A stretch of 64,000 bases of DNA from Pseudacidovorax sp. RU35E (GTDB lineage Bacteria > Pseudomonadota > Gammaproteobacteria > Burkholderiales > Burkholderiaceae_C). The notes beneath the pieces were generated by a model. The model did no database searches, had not been told where the DNA came from, and was given only the letters and a program-made list of their open reading frames with translations. The translations under genes were made by a program, and so were the position numbers. The stretch lies in assembly GCF_900156165.1 (NCBI RefSeq), contig NZ_FTMY01000006.1, positions 124,001-188,000 on the forward strand. The letters are read 5' to 3'. Position 1 is the first letter of the stretch; every line of letters starts with the position of its first letter. Shown here one piece after another: positions 44,479 to 52,961 of the stretch.

Positions 44479-45939
44479 ATGACGACCCTCGCCGCACCTG
44501 CCTCGTCTTCGCCGTCTGCCGGCGCCGACATCCCCGCCCGCCTCGACCGCCTGCCCTGGTCGCGCTGGCATTGGCGCGTCGTGATCGCGCTGGGCATCGC
44601 CTGGGTGCTCGACGGACTGGAGGTGACGATGGTCGGCTCCATCGGCGGCGTGCTCGAGCGGGGCGACACCCTGGGCCTCACGGCCGCGCAGGTGGGCCTG
44701 TCGGGCTCGCTCTACGTGGCTGGCGCGGTGACCGGTGCGCTGGTCTTCGGCCGCATGACCGACCGGCTCGGCCGCAAGAAGCTCTTCATGCTCACGCTTG
44801 CCGTCTATGCGGCGGCAACCTTCGCCACGGCCTTCTCGCCCACCTTCGCGATCTTCGCGGTCTGCCGCTTCTTCACCGGCCTGGGCATCGGTGGCGAATA
44901 CGCGGCGATCAACTCCGCGATCGACGAGCTGGTGCCGGCGCGGGTGCGGGGGCGGGTCAACCTGGCGATCAATGGCAGCTTCTGGCTTGGCGCTGCACTG
45001 GGTGCGGGGCTGGCGCTGGTGGTGCTCGACCCGCGGGTGTTCGGGCCGGTGTGGGGCTGGCGGGTGGGCTTCGGGCTGGGCGCTGTGCTGGCGCTGGCCA
45101 TCGTGCTGATCCGTCGCCATGTGCCCGAGAGCCCGCGCTGGCTGGCCGCCCACGGCCGCGCGGACGAGGCCGAGCGCATCCTGGCCGACATCGAGGCCCA
45201 GGTGGCCCGCGAACACGGCCCACTGCCGCCGCCCGCCATCCACCCGCCGGTGGGTCATCGTCCCAGCCCCACCCTGCGCGAGGTGGCGCGCGTGCTGCTG
45301 GTGCACTACCGCCAGCGCAGCGCGGTGGCGCTAGGGCTGATGCTGTCGCAGGCCTTCTTCTACAACGCGATCTTCTTCACCTATGCGCTGGTGCTGACGC
45401 GCTTCCATGGCGTGGATGCATCGCGGGTGGCCCTCTACATCTTCCCCTTCGCGCTGGGCAATGTGCTCGGGCCGCTGCTGCTGGGGCCGCTGTTCGACAG
45501 CGTGGGCCGGCGGCGGATGATCGCCCTCACCTATGCGGGCGCTGGGGTGGGCCTCGCGCTGACGGGCGTGGCCTTCATGGCGGGCTGGCTGGATGCGTTG
45601 ACGCAGGCGCTGGCGTGGTCGGCGGTGTTCTTCCTGGCCTCTGCGGCGGCGAGTTCGGCCTACCTGACGGTGAGCGAGGTGTTTCCGCTGGAGATGCGGG
45701 CCATTGCCATTGCGCTCTTCTACGCGCTGGGCACGGGTGCGGGCGGCTTCGTGGCGCCCTGGCTCTTCGGGGCGCTGATCGAGACGGGCAGTCGCGGGGC
45801 GGTGGCCATCGGCTACGGCATCGGCGCGGCCTTGGTCATCGCTGCGGGACTGGCGGCGCTGCGCTGGGGCGTGGATGCGGAGCGCCGCACGCTGGAGGAG
45901 ATCGCGCCGCCGATGGAAGGGGCACGGCGGGGGTCCTGA
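44479..45939 (+). CDS. MFS transporter, sugar/metabolite:H+ symporter type
   Basis: 486-residue major facilitator with 12 membrane segments. The loop 2-3 motif is GRMTDRLGRKKLF and the second-half equivalent is GPLFDSVGRRRM, typical of the sugar porter and AAHS/niacin-type group. RFFTGLGIGGEYAAINSAIDELVP marks the metabolite-H+ symporter branch. ATG 44479 was chosen as the first start giving a short cytoplasmic N-terminus. It ends just before the composite repeat element. Substrate unknown. Confidence 0.9.
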   Translation: MTTLAAPASSSPSAGADIPARLDRLPWSRWHWRVVIALGIAWVLDGLEVTMVGSIGGVLERGDTLGLTAAQVGLSGSLYVAGAVTGALVFGRMTDRLGRKKLFMLTLAVYAAATFATAFSPTFAIFAVCRFFTGLGIGGEYAAINSAIDELVPARVRGRVNLAINGSFWLGAALGAGLALVVLDPRVFGPVWGWRVGFGLGAVLALAIVLIRRHVPESPRWLAAHGRADEAERILADIEAQVAREHGPLPPPAIHPPVGHRPSPTLREVARVLLVHYRQRSAVALGLMLSQAFFYNAIFFTYALVLTRFHGVDASRVALYIFPFALGNVLGPLLLGPLFDSVGRRRMIALTYAGAGVGLALTGVAFMAGWLDALTQALAWSAVFFLASAAASSAYLTVSEVFPLEMRAIAIALFYALGTGAGGFVAPWLFGALIETGSRGAVAIGYGIGAALVIAAGLAALRWGVDAERRTLEEIAPPMEGARRGS

Positions 45940-45997
45940 GCCGGTCGGATGGGTGGGGCAGTCCGGGTGTACTGTTGCCAGTCGTATGGACGATCTG

Positions 45998-46099
45998 AAG
46001 GCACGGGTTTCGCAAGTTGTCGCGGCGCTCTATAGGCCTGGGTCCGCAGGTCGTCGGGGCGCTCTGAAAGCATGGGTTCACAGGTCGTCGGGGCGGTAA
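45998..46099. repeat. Three 34-bp tandem near-repeats at the left end of repeat element copy 1
   Basis: Units at 45998-46031, 46032-46065 and 46066-46099 share the core CAGGTCGTCGGGGCG (the first copy reads CAAGTTGTCGCGGCG). The third unit runs into the left arm of the composite element, so the tandem seems to be an amplification of that arm's outer edge. Confidence 0.85.
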
Positions 46100-46303
46100 C
46101 CCGGCAGAGGGTGCCGGCATGCGCGCTCCCGGTGCACGCTCGCGCTGACCGGCTTGTTGCACAACGTGGGTGCCCGCTCTCCACCGACGCGCCTGCCGCA
46201 CTGCACGGCGCCGCGAATGGCACCTCCGCACGCACACCGGCACCCTCCGCCTCGACGCTGCGCGCGAGCCCTCCCGTTTTTCGGGCCCTGGGTCTTTGGC
46301 GCC

Positions 46304-46351
46304 GTTGGGCCGTTGGGCCTTTGGGCCTTTGGGCCGTTGGGCCGTTGGGCC
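46304..46351. repeat. 8-bp tandem repeat inside element copy 1
   Basis: Six units of GTTGGGCC or TTTGGGCC, plus a partial seventh. It lies between the left arm and the REP-like pair and is absent from copy 2, so it is a local expansion. Confidence 0.95.
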
Positions 46352-46442
46352 GTTGGCACGATTGGATCTTTGGCGTTGTTGGGTCTTCGGGTGTTCTGGA
46401 CCCTTCGGGCGCAGGAGCTAATACCGGCCAGTCAATCCCAAC

Positions 46443-46559
46443 CCGTTCGGGCTGAGCCTGTCGAAGCCCCTCCCCTAGCGGTTGCACGGAGGCGGCTCAG
46501 GAGCGCCGCTCATATACCCAGCGCGCCGCTCTGCCCTTCGACAGGCTCAGGGCGAACGG
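46443..46559. repeat. REP-like inverted pair inside element copy 1
   Basis: Arms 46443-46466 and 46536-46559, with core GAGCCTGTCGAAG and its complement, separated by 69 nt. Same family as the pairs at 38271 and 59094. Confidence 0.92.
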
Positions 46560-46841
46560 AGTAAGGACCCGTGCGGCCGAACCCGGCCGTTCGGGCGCAG
46601 CGTCCAGGCGGAGGGTGCCGGTGTGCGTGCGGAGGTGCCATTCGCGGCGCCGTGCAGTGCGGCAAGCACGTCGGTGGAGGGCGAGCACCCGTGTCGTGCA
46701 ACAAGCCGGTCAGCGCGAGCGTGCACCGGGAGCACGCATGCCGGCGCCCTCCGCCGGTTAGCGGCCCCGCCACTCGTCAGCCAATCAGGTCTGCCAGACC
46801 AAGCCGCCAGCGTAAAGAAGCACCCGCCGAAGACTACGAAC

Positions 46842-48050
46842 TCAAGCCAGCCGAGCCCCTCGCGACGTGCGACGCCCATCCGCCATGGCCGCCGCGAACA
46901 GCGCCAGTCCGGCCAGCGCCAGCAGTGCCCCCACCCAACCCGTGGAGGTCCATCCAAGCCCCGCGTCGATGGCCACGCCGCCCAGCCACGCGCCCAAGGC
47001 ATTGGCCATGTTGAAGGCCGAATGGTTCAGGGCCGCGGCCAGGGTCTGGGCGTCGCCGGCGACGTCCATCAGCCGGATCTGCAGCGCCGGCCCGATGGCT
47101 ACCAGCGTGCCCACCAGCAGGATGTTGATCGACGCCGCCACCGGGTGGTGGGCCGTGACCGAGAAGGCCGCCAGCACCACCGCCGCATAGGCCAGGATGC
47201 CGCCGATGGTCGGCATCAGCGCCCGGTCGGCCAGGCGCGAGCCGACCAGGTTGCCTGCCACCATGCCGACGCCGAACAGCGCCAGCACCAGCGGCACGCG
47301 GCCCACCGACAGGCCGGCCACCTCGGTCAGCGTGGGCTTGACGTAGCTGAAGACGCAGAACATGCCGCCGAAGCCGATGGCCGCGATGCCCAGGGTGAAC
47401 CACACCTGCCGCCGGCGCAGCGCGCCCAGTTCGCGCATGGGGCTCGCCCCTTGCGCCGCCGCCATGTCGGGCACCCACAGGCGGATCATCAGCACCGCCG
47501 CGGCGGCGATGAGCCCCACGAAGACGAAGGCCGCGCGCCAGCCGAAATGCTGGCCCAGCCAGGCTGCGATGGGCACCCCCACCAGCGTGGCGCCGGTCAG
47601 GCCCAGCATCACCAGGCCCACGGCCCGCGCCCGCTGCCCGGGCGGTGCCAGGGCCGCCGCCACCAACGCCGCGACGCCGAAGTAGGTGCCGTGCGGCAGG
47701 CCGGTCAACAAGCGCAGGCCCAGCAGCGACAGGTAATCCGGCGCGAGGGCGCTGGCGATGTTGCCGATGGCATAGAAGGCCATCAGCGCCATCAGCAGCA
47801 CGCGACGGCGCCAGCCGGCGGCCAGCGCCGCCAGCACCGGCGCGCCCACCACCACGCCCAGCGCATAGGCGCTGATCGCGTGGCCGGCCTGCGGAATGCT
47901 GGTGCCGATGTCGCGCGCCACCTCGGGCAGCAGGCCCATGATCACGAACTCGCCCGTGCCAATGGAGAAACCGCCCAGGCCCAGGGCGAGCACGGCCCGC
48001 AATAGCGTGCGTTCGGATTGGGCGTCGGCGAGGGAAGCGGCGGAAGTCAT
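46842..48050 (-). CDS. MFS transporter, DHA1/arabinose-efflux type
   Basis: 402-residue drug:H+ antiporter-1-type facilitator with 12 membrane segments. GEFVIMGLLPEVARDIGTSI at the first segment and GLPHGTYFGVAALVAAALAP in segments 4-5 are typical of the AraJ/SotB/YdhP group, which exports sugars or small toxic compounds. The start MTSAASLADAQSERTLLR was chosen; the frame extends upstream without a credible start. Its 3' end faces the composite repeat element. Confidence 0.9.
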   Translation of the reverse strand: MTSAASLADAQSERTLLRAVLALGLGGFSIGTGEFVIMGLLPEVARDIGTSIPQAGHAISAYALGVVVGAPVLAALAAGWRRRVLLMALMAFYAIGNIASALAPDYLSLLGLRLLTGLPHGTYFGVAALVAAALAPPGQRARAVGLVMLGLTGATLVGVPIAAWLGQHFGWRAAFVFVGLIAAAAVLMIRLWVPDMAAAQGASPMRELGALRRRQVWFTLGIAAIGFGGMFCVFSYVKPTLTEVAGLSVGRVPLVLALFGVGMVAGNLVGSRLADRALMPTIGGILAYAAVVLAAFSVTAHHPVAASINILLVGTLVAIGPALQIRLMDVAGDAQTLAAALNHSAFNMANALGAWLGGVAIDAGLGWTSTGWVGALLALAGLALFAAAMADGRRTSRGARLA

Positions 48051-48335
48051 GGGCAGGGCGCGGGACGGAACAGGGCGCAGGACGCCGGCCGGCATTGCCG
48101 ATCGGCAGGCGGAACCGGCGGTCGGCCAAGGATGAGGGAAAACCCGGAAAGCGCCGACCCTAACAGCCTCGGCGGACACGGCGGCGACAGAGGGGTGAAT
48201 CCGGGTCGGCAGGCAGGGTCTTCCCGCGCGGCGGTTGCGAGCGGCCACGGACCGCCGTCCTGGGCCGAGCGGCGTTCAATGTCGGCACGCGCCGCGTGTC
48301 GTCCGCCCGCGCAACCACGGCGGCCCGCGGCGCCG

Positions 48336-49886
48336 TCAGCCCGCGACCGTGTGCACGCCCGGCGAGCCGTGCTCGACCACGAAGCGCGACAGCCGACTTA
48401 CGCCGGAGTCGGCGCGCCGGATGTCGTCCACCGCGCGGAACTCCACCCGCGCCTCGGCCGGCGCCAGCGTGGCCAGCGCATAGCCACGCACGTCGCCACG
48501 GCCCCAGCGCAGTTGCGGGTTGTTGGCCTGCAGCGCCGCCACCGTGGCCATCGAGGGCCCCTGCGAGCTGATCGAGCCGCCCACGAACTCGGTGGCCAGC
48601 GGCGCCGCATCGCTGGCGCGCTGCAGGTCGGCAGCCCAGAAGCAGTGCACGTCGCCGCTGAGCACCAGCGCATTGCGCTCAGGCCGCGCCGCCAGCGCGC
48701 CGTACAGGCGCTCGCGGTTGGCGGCGTAGCCGTCCCAGCCGTCGACCCAGTAGCCGCGCTCCTCGCCACGGCTGCGCGGGGCGGTGGCCATCAGCGTCTG
48801 CTGGGCGATCAGCGTCCAGCGGCCCTGGGCGCGCGCCAGGCCCTGGTAGAGCCAGGCCTCCTGCTCGGCGCCCAGATAGCTGCGGCTTGCGGCGGGACGC
48901 TCGTCGCAGTCGACGAAGCCCTTGTTGCCGGTCACCGGCACGCAGGGATGAGCCGAGCGGTACTGCCGGCCGTCGAGCACGAAGAGCTCGGCCATGCCGC
49001 CCATCTGCCAGCGGCCATGGATGCGGGCCTGCGCGCCCTGCGGGCGCATCCAGGCCGGCACCGGCATGTGCTCGTACCAGGCCCGGTAGGCGGCTGCGCG
49101 CAAGGCCATGAACTGCGCGGGATCGGGCGTCTGCGGCGAGCGGTCGTTGGCATAGTCGTTCTGCACCTCGTGGTCGTCCCAGGTGACGAACCAGGGGAAG
49201 GCCGCATGCGCCGCCTGCAGGTCGGCGTCGCCCTTGTAGAGCGCGTAGCGGTTGCGGTAGCCGGCCAGGTCCTGCGGCAGGCCGGCCTCGTGGCGGCGCA
49301 CATGGTTGCGGCCCCAGGAGGCCTCGTAGATGTAGTCGCCCAGGTGCACCACCGCATCCAGGTCCTGCGCGGCCATGTCGCGGTAGGCGCTGTAGAAGCC
49401 CTGCTCGTACTGCTGGCAGGAACCGAAGGCCAGCCGCAGCGGCTGCGCGTCCTGCAGCGCCCGCGCGGTGCGGGTGCGGCCGACGGGGCTGCGCATGCCC
49501 TGCGCCGTGAAGCGGTACCAGTAGTCGCGGCCGGGCGCCAGACCCGCCACCTCGACGTGCACCGAGTGCGCCAGATCGGCCACCGCGATGGCACGTCCGC
49601 GGGCGACGATGCGGGCGAAGCGGTCGTCTTCGGCCAGCTCCCACTCGACAGGCACCGGCGCCTCGCCCATGCCGCCGCCGGCCAGCGGCTCGGGGGCGAG
49701 GCGGGTCCACAGCACCACGCCCTCGGCCGTGGGGCAGCCCGAGGCCACGCCCAGCGTGAAGAGCGGCCGACTGTCGCCGCCCTGGGCATGCAAGCGGAGG
49801 AAGGGGGCGGCGAGCGCCGCACCCGCCGCGCCTTGCAGCAGGCGGCGGCGGGACAGGCGCGAGATGAGCGGAGCGAAGGAGGACAT
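48336..49886 (-). CDS. PhoD-like alkaline phosphatase
   Basis: 516-residue exported phosphodiesterase/phosphatase that releases phosphate from organic esters. The N-terminus has a twin-arginine signal (SRRRLLQGAAGAALAAP), as PhoD enzymes need to export folded with bound metals. Active-site motifs: FGSCQQYEQG, HLGDYIYEASWG, WDDHEVQNDY and LSGDVHCFW. The start MSSFAPLISRL has a GGAGGAC-like site; a start 12 nt upstream (MIGG) is the alternative. Downstream of actP on the same strand, but separated by 116 nt. Confidence 0.92.
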   Translation of the reverse strand: MSSFAPLISRLSRRRLLQGAAGAALAAPFLRLHAQGGDSRPLFTLGVASGCPTAEGVVLWTRLAPEPLAGGGMGEAPVPVEWELAEDDRFARIVARGRAIAVADLAHSVHVEVAGLAPGRDYWYRFTAQGMRSPVGRTRTARALQDAQPLRLAFGSCQQYEQGFYSAYRDMAAQDLDAVVHLGDYIYEASWGRNHVRRHEAGLPQDLAGYRNRYALYKGDADLQAAHAAFPWFVTWDDHEVQNDYANDRSPQTPDPAQFMALRAAAYRAWYEHMPVPAWMRPQGAQARIHGRWQMGGMAELFVLDGRQYRSAHPCVPVTGNKGFVDCDERPAASRSYLGAEQEAWLYQGLARAQGRWTLIAQQTLMATAPRSRGEERGYWVDGWDGYAANRERLYGALAARPERNALVLSGDVHCFWAADLQRASDAAPLATEFVGGSISSQGPSMATVAALQANNPQLRWGRGDVRGYALATLAPAEARVEFRAVDDIRRADSGVSRLSRFVVEHGSPGVHTVAG

Positions 49887-50002
49887 GCCCCCGATCATGC
49901 CCGCCTGCGCCTTGCCGCGAGCTGTCTGCGCACGGGGTGTCGCCCTGCGCCGCGATGCGCCCCCGATGCGCCGGGCGCAAGCACCCGTCGAGGTGCCGCG
50001 GG

Positions 50003-51745
50003 TCAGTGCCCCGAAGCGCCCGATGCGCCCAGCCCGGTCTCCGACCGCACCTGCTGCGCCGGGAAGGCCGCGCGTTCGGCGGCGGCCTGGCGGCTGCGGT
50101 CGAGCACGCTGAACAGCCAGATGCCTCCGAAGCCGATGGCCATCGAGAACAGCGCCGGCGAGGTGTAGGGGAACAGCGCCGAGCCCTTGGGATAGCCCAG
50201 CGTCGCCTCCCACACCGAGGGCGAGACGATGGTCAGCCCCACCGAGGCGGCCAGGCCCAGCGTGCCGCCGATCACCGCGCCGCGCGTGGTGCAGTCCTTC
50301 CACAGCACGCTCATGAACAGCACCGGGAAGTTGGCCGAGGCCGCGATGGCGAAGGCCAGCGACACCATGAAGGCGATGTTCTGCTTCTCGAAGGCGATGC
50401 CCAGCAGCACCGCGATCACGCCCAACGCCACGGTGGTGATGCGCGAGACGCGCAGCTCGTCGCGCGGCTCGGCGCGGCCCTGCTTGATCAGCGTGGCATA
50501 CAGGTCGTGCGACACCGCCGAGGCACCCGACAGCGTCAGCCCCGCCACCACGGCCAGGATGGTCGCGAAGGCCACCGCCGAGATGAAGCCGAAGAACACG
50601 TTGCCGCCCACCGCCTTGGCCACCAGCACGGCCGCCATGTTGGTCGCGCCGGCACCGCCGTGGATCACGCCCGTGGCCACGTTGGCGAACTCGGGGTTTG
50701 TGAGCACCAGCGTGATGGCGCCGAAGCCGATGATGAAGATCAGCAGGTAGAAGTAGCCGATCCACACCGTGGCCCAGCCCACCGACTTGCGCGCCTCCTT
50801 GGCGTCGGGCACGGTGAAGAAGCGCATCAGGATGTGCGGCAGGCCGGCGGTGCCGAACATCAGCGCCATGCCGAAGCTGATGGCCGAGATCGGGTCCTTG
50901 ACGAAGCCGCCCGGGCCCATGATGGCCAGGCCGATGCTGCGCGCCTCATCCGGCGACTTGCCGGCGTTGGCGGCGATCTGCGTGCGCACCTCCACCGACT
51001 TCGCGAACAGCGCCTCGGGGCTGAAGTGGAAGGCCGCCAGCACCATCACCGCCATGAAAGTGACGCCGGCCAGCAGCATCACGGCCTTGATGATCTGCAC
51101 CCAGGTGGTGGCCGTCATGCCGCCGAAGAGCACGTAGACCATCATCAGCGCGCCCACGATCACCACCGCCACCCAGTAGTCCAGGCCGAACAGCAGCTTG
51201 ATGAGCTGGCCCGCGCCCACCATCTGGGCGATCAGGTAGAAGGCCACCACCACCAGCGTACCGCTGGCCGCGAACGCGCGGATGGGGCCGGGCCGGAAGC
51301 GGTAGCCGGCCACGTCGGCGAAGGTGAACTTGCCCAGGTTGCGCAGCCGCTCGGCCATCAGGAAGGTGAGCACCGGCCAGCCCACCAGGAAGCCGATGGA
51401 ATAGATGAGCCCGTCGTAGCCCGTGGCCATCACGGCCGCCGAGATGCCCAGGAAGGAGGCCGCCGACATGTAGTCGCCCGCGATGGCCAGCCCGTTCTGG
51501 AAGCCGGTGATGCCGCCGCCCGCGGTGTAGAAGTCGGCCGCCGAGCGCGTGCGCTTGGCCGCCCACTTGGTGATGTAGAGCGTGCCCGCCACGAACACCA
51601 TGAACATGCCGATGGCGATCCAGTTGGTGGGCTGCTTGGCCGCCTGGCCGACGTCGCCGCCTGCGGCATGGGCCAGGCCGGCCAACAGCAGCAGCGCGGC
51701 CGGCGCAAGGCGGGCCGCCGTGGAACGGAAGGAAACGCGCTTCAT
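50003..51745 (-). CDS. actP: Acetate/monocarboxylate:Na+ symporter ActP
   Basis: 580-residue sodium:solute symporter with a cleavable-looking N-terminal segment and about 13 membrane helices. The [20 protein letters not shown] and [12 protein letters not shown] blocks are typical of ActP/YjcG acetate permeases. It overlaps the DUF485 gene by 4 nt (ATGA), the standard yjcH-actP layout. Together with acs nearby it forms an acetate scavenging set, probably run by the two-component system in the same block. Confidence 0.94.
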   Translation of the reverse strand: MKRVSFRSTAARLAPAALLLLAGLAHAAGGDVGQAAKQPTNWIAIGMFMVFVAGTLYITKWAAKRTRSAADFYTAGGGITGFQNGLAIAGDYMSAASFLGISAAVMATGYDGLIYSIGFLVGWPVLTFLMAERLRNLGKFTFADVAGYRFRPGPIRAFAASGTLVVVAFYLIAQMVGAGQLIKLLFGLDYWVAVVIVGALMMVYVLFGGMTATTWVQIIKAVMLLAGVTFMAVMVLAAFHFSPEALFAKSVEVRTQIAANAGKSPDEARSIGLAIMGPGGFVKDPISAISFGMALMFGTAGLPHILMRFFTVPDAKEARKSVGWATVWIGYFYLLIFIIGFGAITLVLTNPEFANVATGVIHGGAGATNMAAVLVAKAVGGNVFFGFISAVAFATILAVVAGLTLSGASAVSHDLYATLIKQGRAEPRDELRVSRITTVALGVIAVLLGIAFEKQNIAFMVSLAFAIAASANFPVLFMSVLWKDCTTRGAVIGGTLGLAASVGLTIVSPSVWEATLGYPKGSALFPYTSPALFSMAIGFGGIWLFSVLDRSRQAAAERAAFPAQQVRSETGLGASGASGH

Positions 51746-52050
51746 TGGCCGGCCTCCTTCAGGATCTCGGCCGTGAGCCGGTCGAACTCGCCATTGGCGC
51801 GGCGGATGTAGGCCAGCGTGATGACGATGGTGAAGACGATCACGCCCAGGCCGATGGGAATGCCCAGCGTGGTCACGCCCTGGCCGATGGGCCGGGCGAG
51901 GAAGGGCTTGTCGAAGGCGATCAGCGCGACATAGCCGTAGTAGACGAGCAGCATCAGCGCGGTGAGCCAGCCGCCCAGGCGGTTGCGGCGCCGCCGCAGC
52001 TCAAGGTATTTGGGATGGGAGCGGATGCGCTCCGCGACCGGGTCTTTCAT
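51742..52050 (-). CDS. DUF485 membrane protein (YjcH-like), ActP partner
   Basis: 102-residue inner-membrane protein with two membrane helices (about 27-47 and 62-84) and the pattern [19 protein letters not shown] of DUF485. The family is almost always cotranscribed with actP and is thought to aid the symporter. The ATG at 52050 is preferred to a longer frame. First gene of the actP operon, with an 18-nt motif upstream shared with the kinase/acs region. Confidence 0.92.
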   Translation of the reverse strand: MKDPVAERIRSHPKYLELRRRRNRLGGWLTALMLLVYYGYVALIAFDKPFLARPIGQGVTTLGIPIGLGVIVFTIVITLAYIRRANGEFDRLTAEILKEAGQ

Positions 52051-52123
52051 GGGGTTGTCTCCTGGCATCTGGAATGAGCCTGCGCTGCATTCTTCGATGC
52101 CGGTCCCGGCGCGCGGACCCGGC

Positions 52124-52141
52124 GCAATCATTCGTCACATT
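52124..52141. promoter_or_regulatory. 18-nt motif upstream of the actP operon
   Basis: GCAATCATTCGTCACATT, 74-91 nt ahead of the DUF485 start. It matches 16 of 18 bases with the motif at 54944-54961 near the kinase/acyl-CoA synthetase divide. Candidate binding site of the adjacent response regulator; no other support. Confidence 0.5.
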
Positions 52142-52151
52142 GCAATCCAAG

Positions 52152-52173
52152 TCGCGCAATGAGGCTTGCGCGA
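52152..52173 (-). terminator. Hairpin after the response regulator gene
   Basis: Perfect 8-bp stem TCGCGCAA/TTGCGCGA with a 6-nt loop, 15 nt past the regulator stop on the minus strand. No T run follows, so termination strength is doubtful. Confidence 0.45.
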
Positions 52174-52187
52174 GGCTGACGGCGACT

Positions 52188-52961
52188 TCAGTCCCACTCC
52201 ACGTTGGCCGCGAACAGGTAGCCCGCACCGTAGACTGTCTTGATGACCTGCGGCGCCTCGGTGTCGGCCTCGATCTTCTTGCGCAGGCGCGAGATGCGCA
52301 CGTCGATGCTGCGGTCGGTGGGTAGCAGGTCGCGCGTGCCCAGCAGCTGCTCGCGCGTCAGGATCTGGTGCGGCCGCTCGATGAAGCTGCGCAGCACCTG
52401 CGCCTCGGCCGTGCCGAGCAGGTGCTCGGTGCCATCTGGCGCCGTGAGCACGTGCGAGGCCCAGTCGATGCACCAGCCGTTGAAGCGTGCCCGGCGGCGC
52501 GGGGTGGCCGCCGCAACGCCCGCCTGGCCGCGGCGCCGCAGGATGCTGCGCACGCGTGCCACCAGTTCCCGTGCCTCGAAGGGCTTGGTCACGTAGTCGT
52601 CGCCGCCCAGCTCCAGGCCCATCACGCGGTCGGCCGGATGGCCGCGGCCGGTGAGGATCAGCACGCCGGCGCTGCTGGCCGCCGTGATGCGCCGCATCAG
52701 GTCCAGCCCATCCATGTCGGGCAGGCCGAGGTCGATGATGCACAGGTCGGGCTTTTCCACCTGCAGCCGGCGCAGCGCTGCCGCCCCGCTGGCGAAGACC
52801 TCGCACGCGAAGCCGAAGTCGTGGAGCGTGGCGCGCACGATGCGCGCCACCTCGGGCTCGTCCTCGATCACATAGATGAGGTCGGAGGGGCCGCCCTCGT
52901 CATGGGCGCCGGCCCCGCGCCCTCCCGCCGCAGGGGGCATGCCGTGTCGTGTCGTGTTCAT
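52188..52961 (-). CDS. OmpR/PhoB-type response regulator
   Basis: 257-residue regulator: receiver domain (about 27-140) with phosphoacceptor Asp77 (CIIDLGLPDMDG) and the VTKPFEA lysine, then an OmpR-type winged helix (about 155-250) including TREQLLGTRDLLPTDRSIDV and VYGAGYLFA. A 25-residue Gly-rich leader precedes the receiver. Its ATG overlaps the kinase stop (ATGA), so the two are made together. The context suggests control of acetate genes, by analogy with the CrbSR/ActRS-type control of acs/actP in other proteobacteria, though those regulators belong to other families. Confidence 0.92.
   Translation of the reverse strand: MNTTRHGMPPAAGGRGAGAHDEGGPSDLIYVIEDEPEVARIVRATLHDFGFACEVFASGAAALRRLQVEKPDLCIIDLGLPDMDGLDLMRRITAASSAGVLILTGRGHPADRVMGLELGGDDYVTKPFEARELVARVRSILRRRGQAGVAAATPRRRARFNGWCIDWASHVLTAPDGTEHLLGTAEAQVLRSFIERPHQILTREQLLGTRDLLPTDRSIDVRISRLRKKIEADTEAPQVIKTVYGAGYLFAANVEWD

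Larger units (their letters stand above)
46077..46764. repeat. Composite repeat element, copy 1
   Basis: About 690 bp bounded by inverted arms 46077-46264 and 46595-46764. The arms match each other closely by eye, with shared blocks such as GCTCCCGGTGCACGCTCGCG and GCACTGCACGGCGCCGCGAA. Between them lie an 8-bp tandem repeat and an inverted REP-like pair. Copy 2 at 58861-59490 is the same structure in the opposite orientation: the left arm and adjoining sequence of one match the right arm of the other. It fills the gap between two converging MFS genes. No transposase; identity unknown. Confidence 0.88.

Noticed and set aside
45998-46351. Tandem repeats as a CRISPR array
   Set aside because: The 34-bp and 8-bp units are directly adjacent with no unique spacers, and no cas gene is present.
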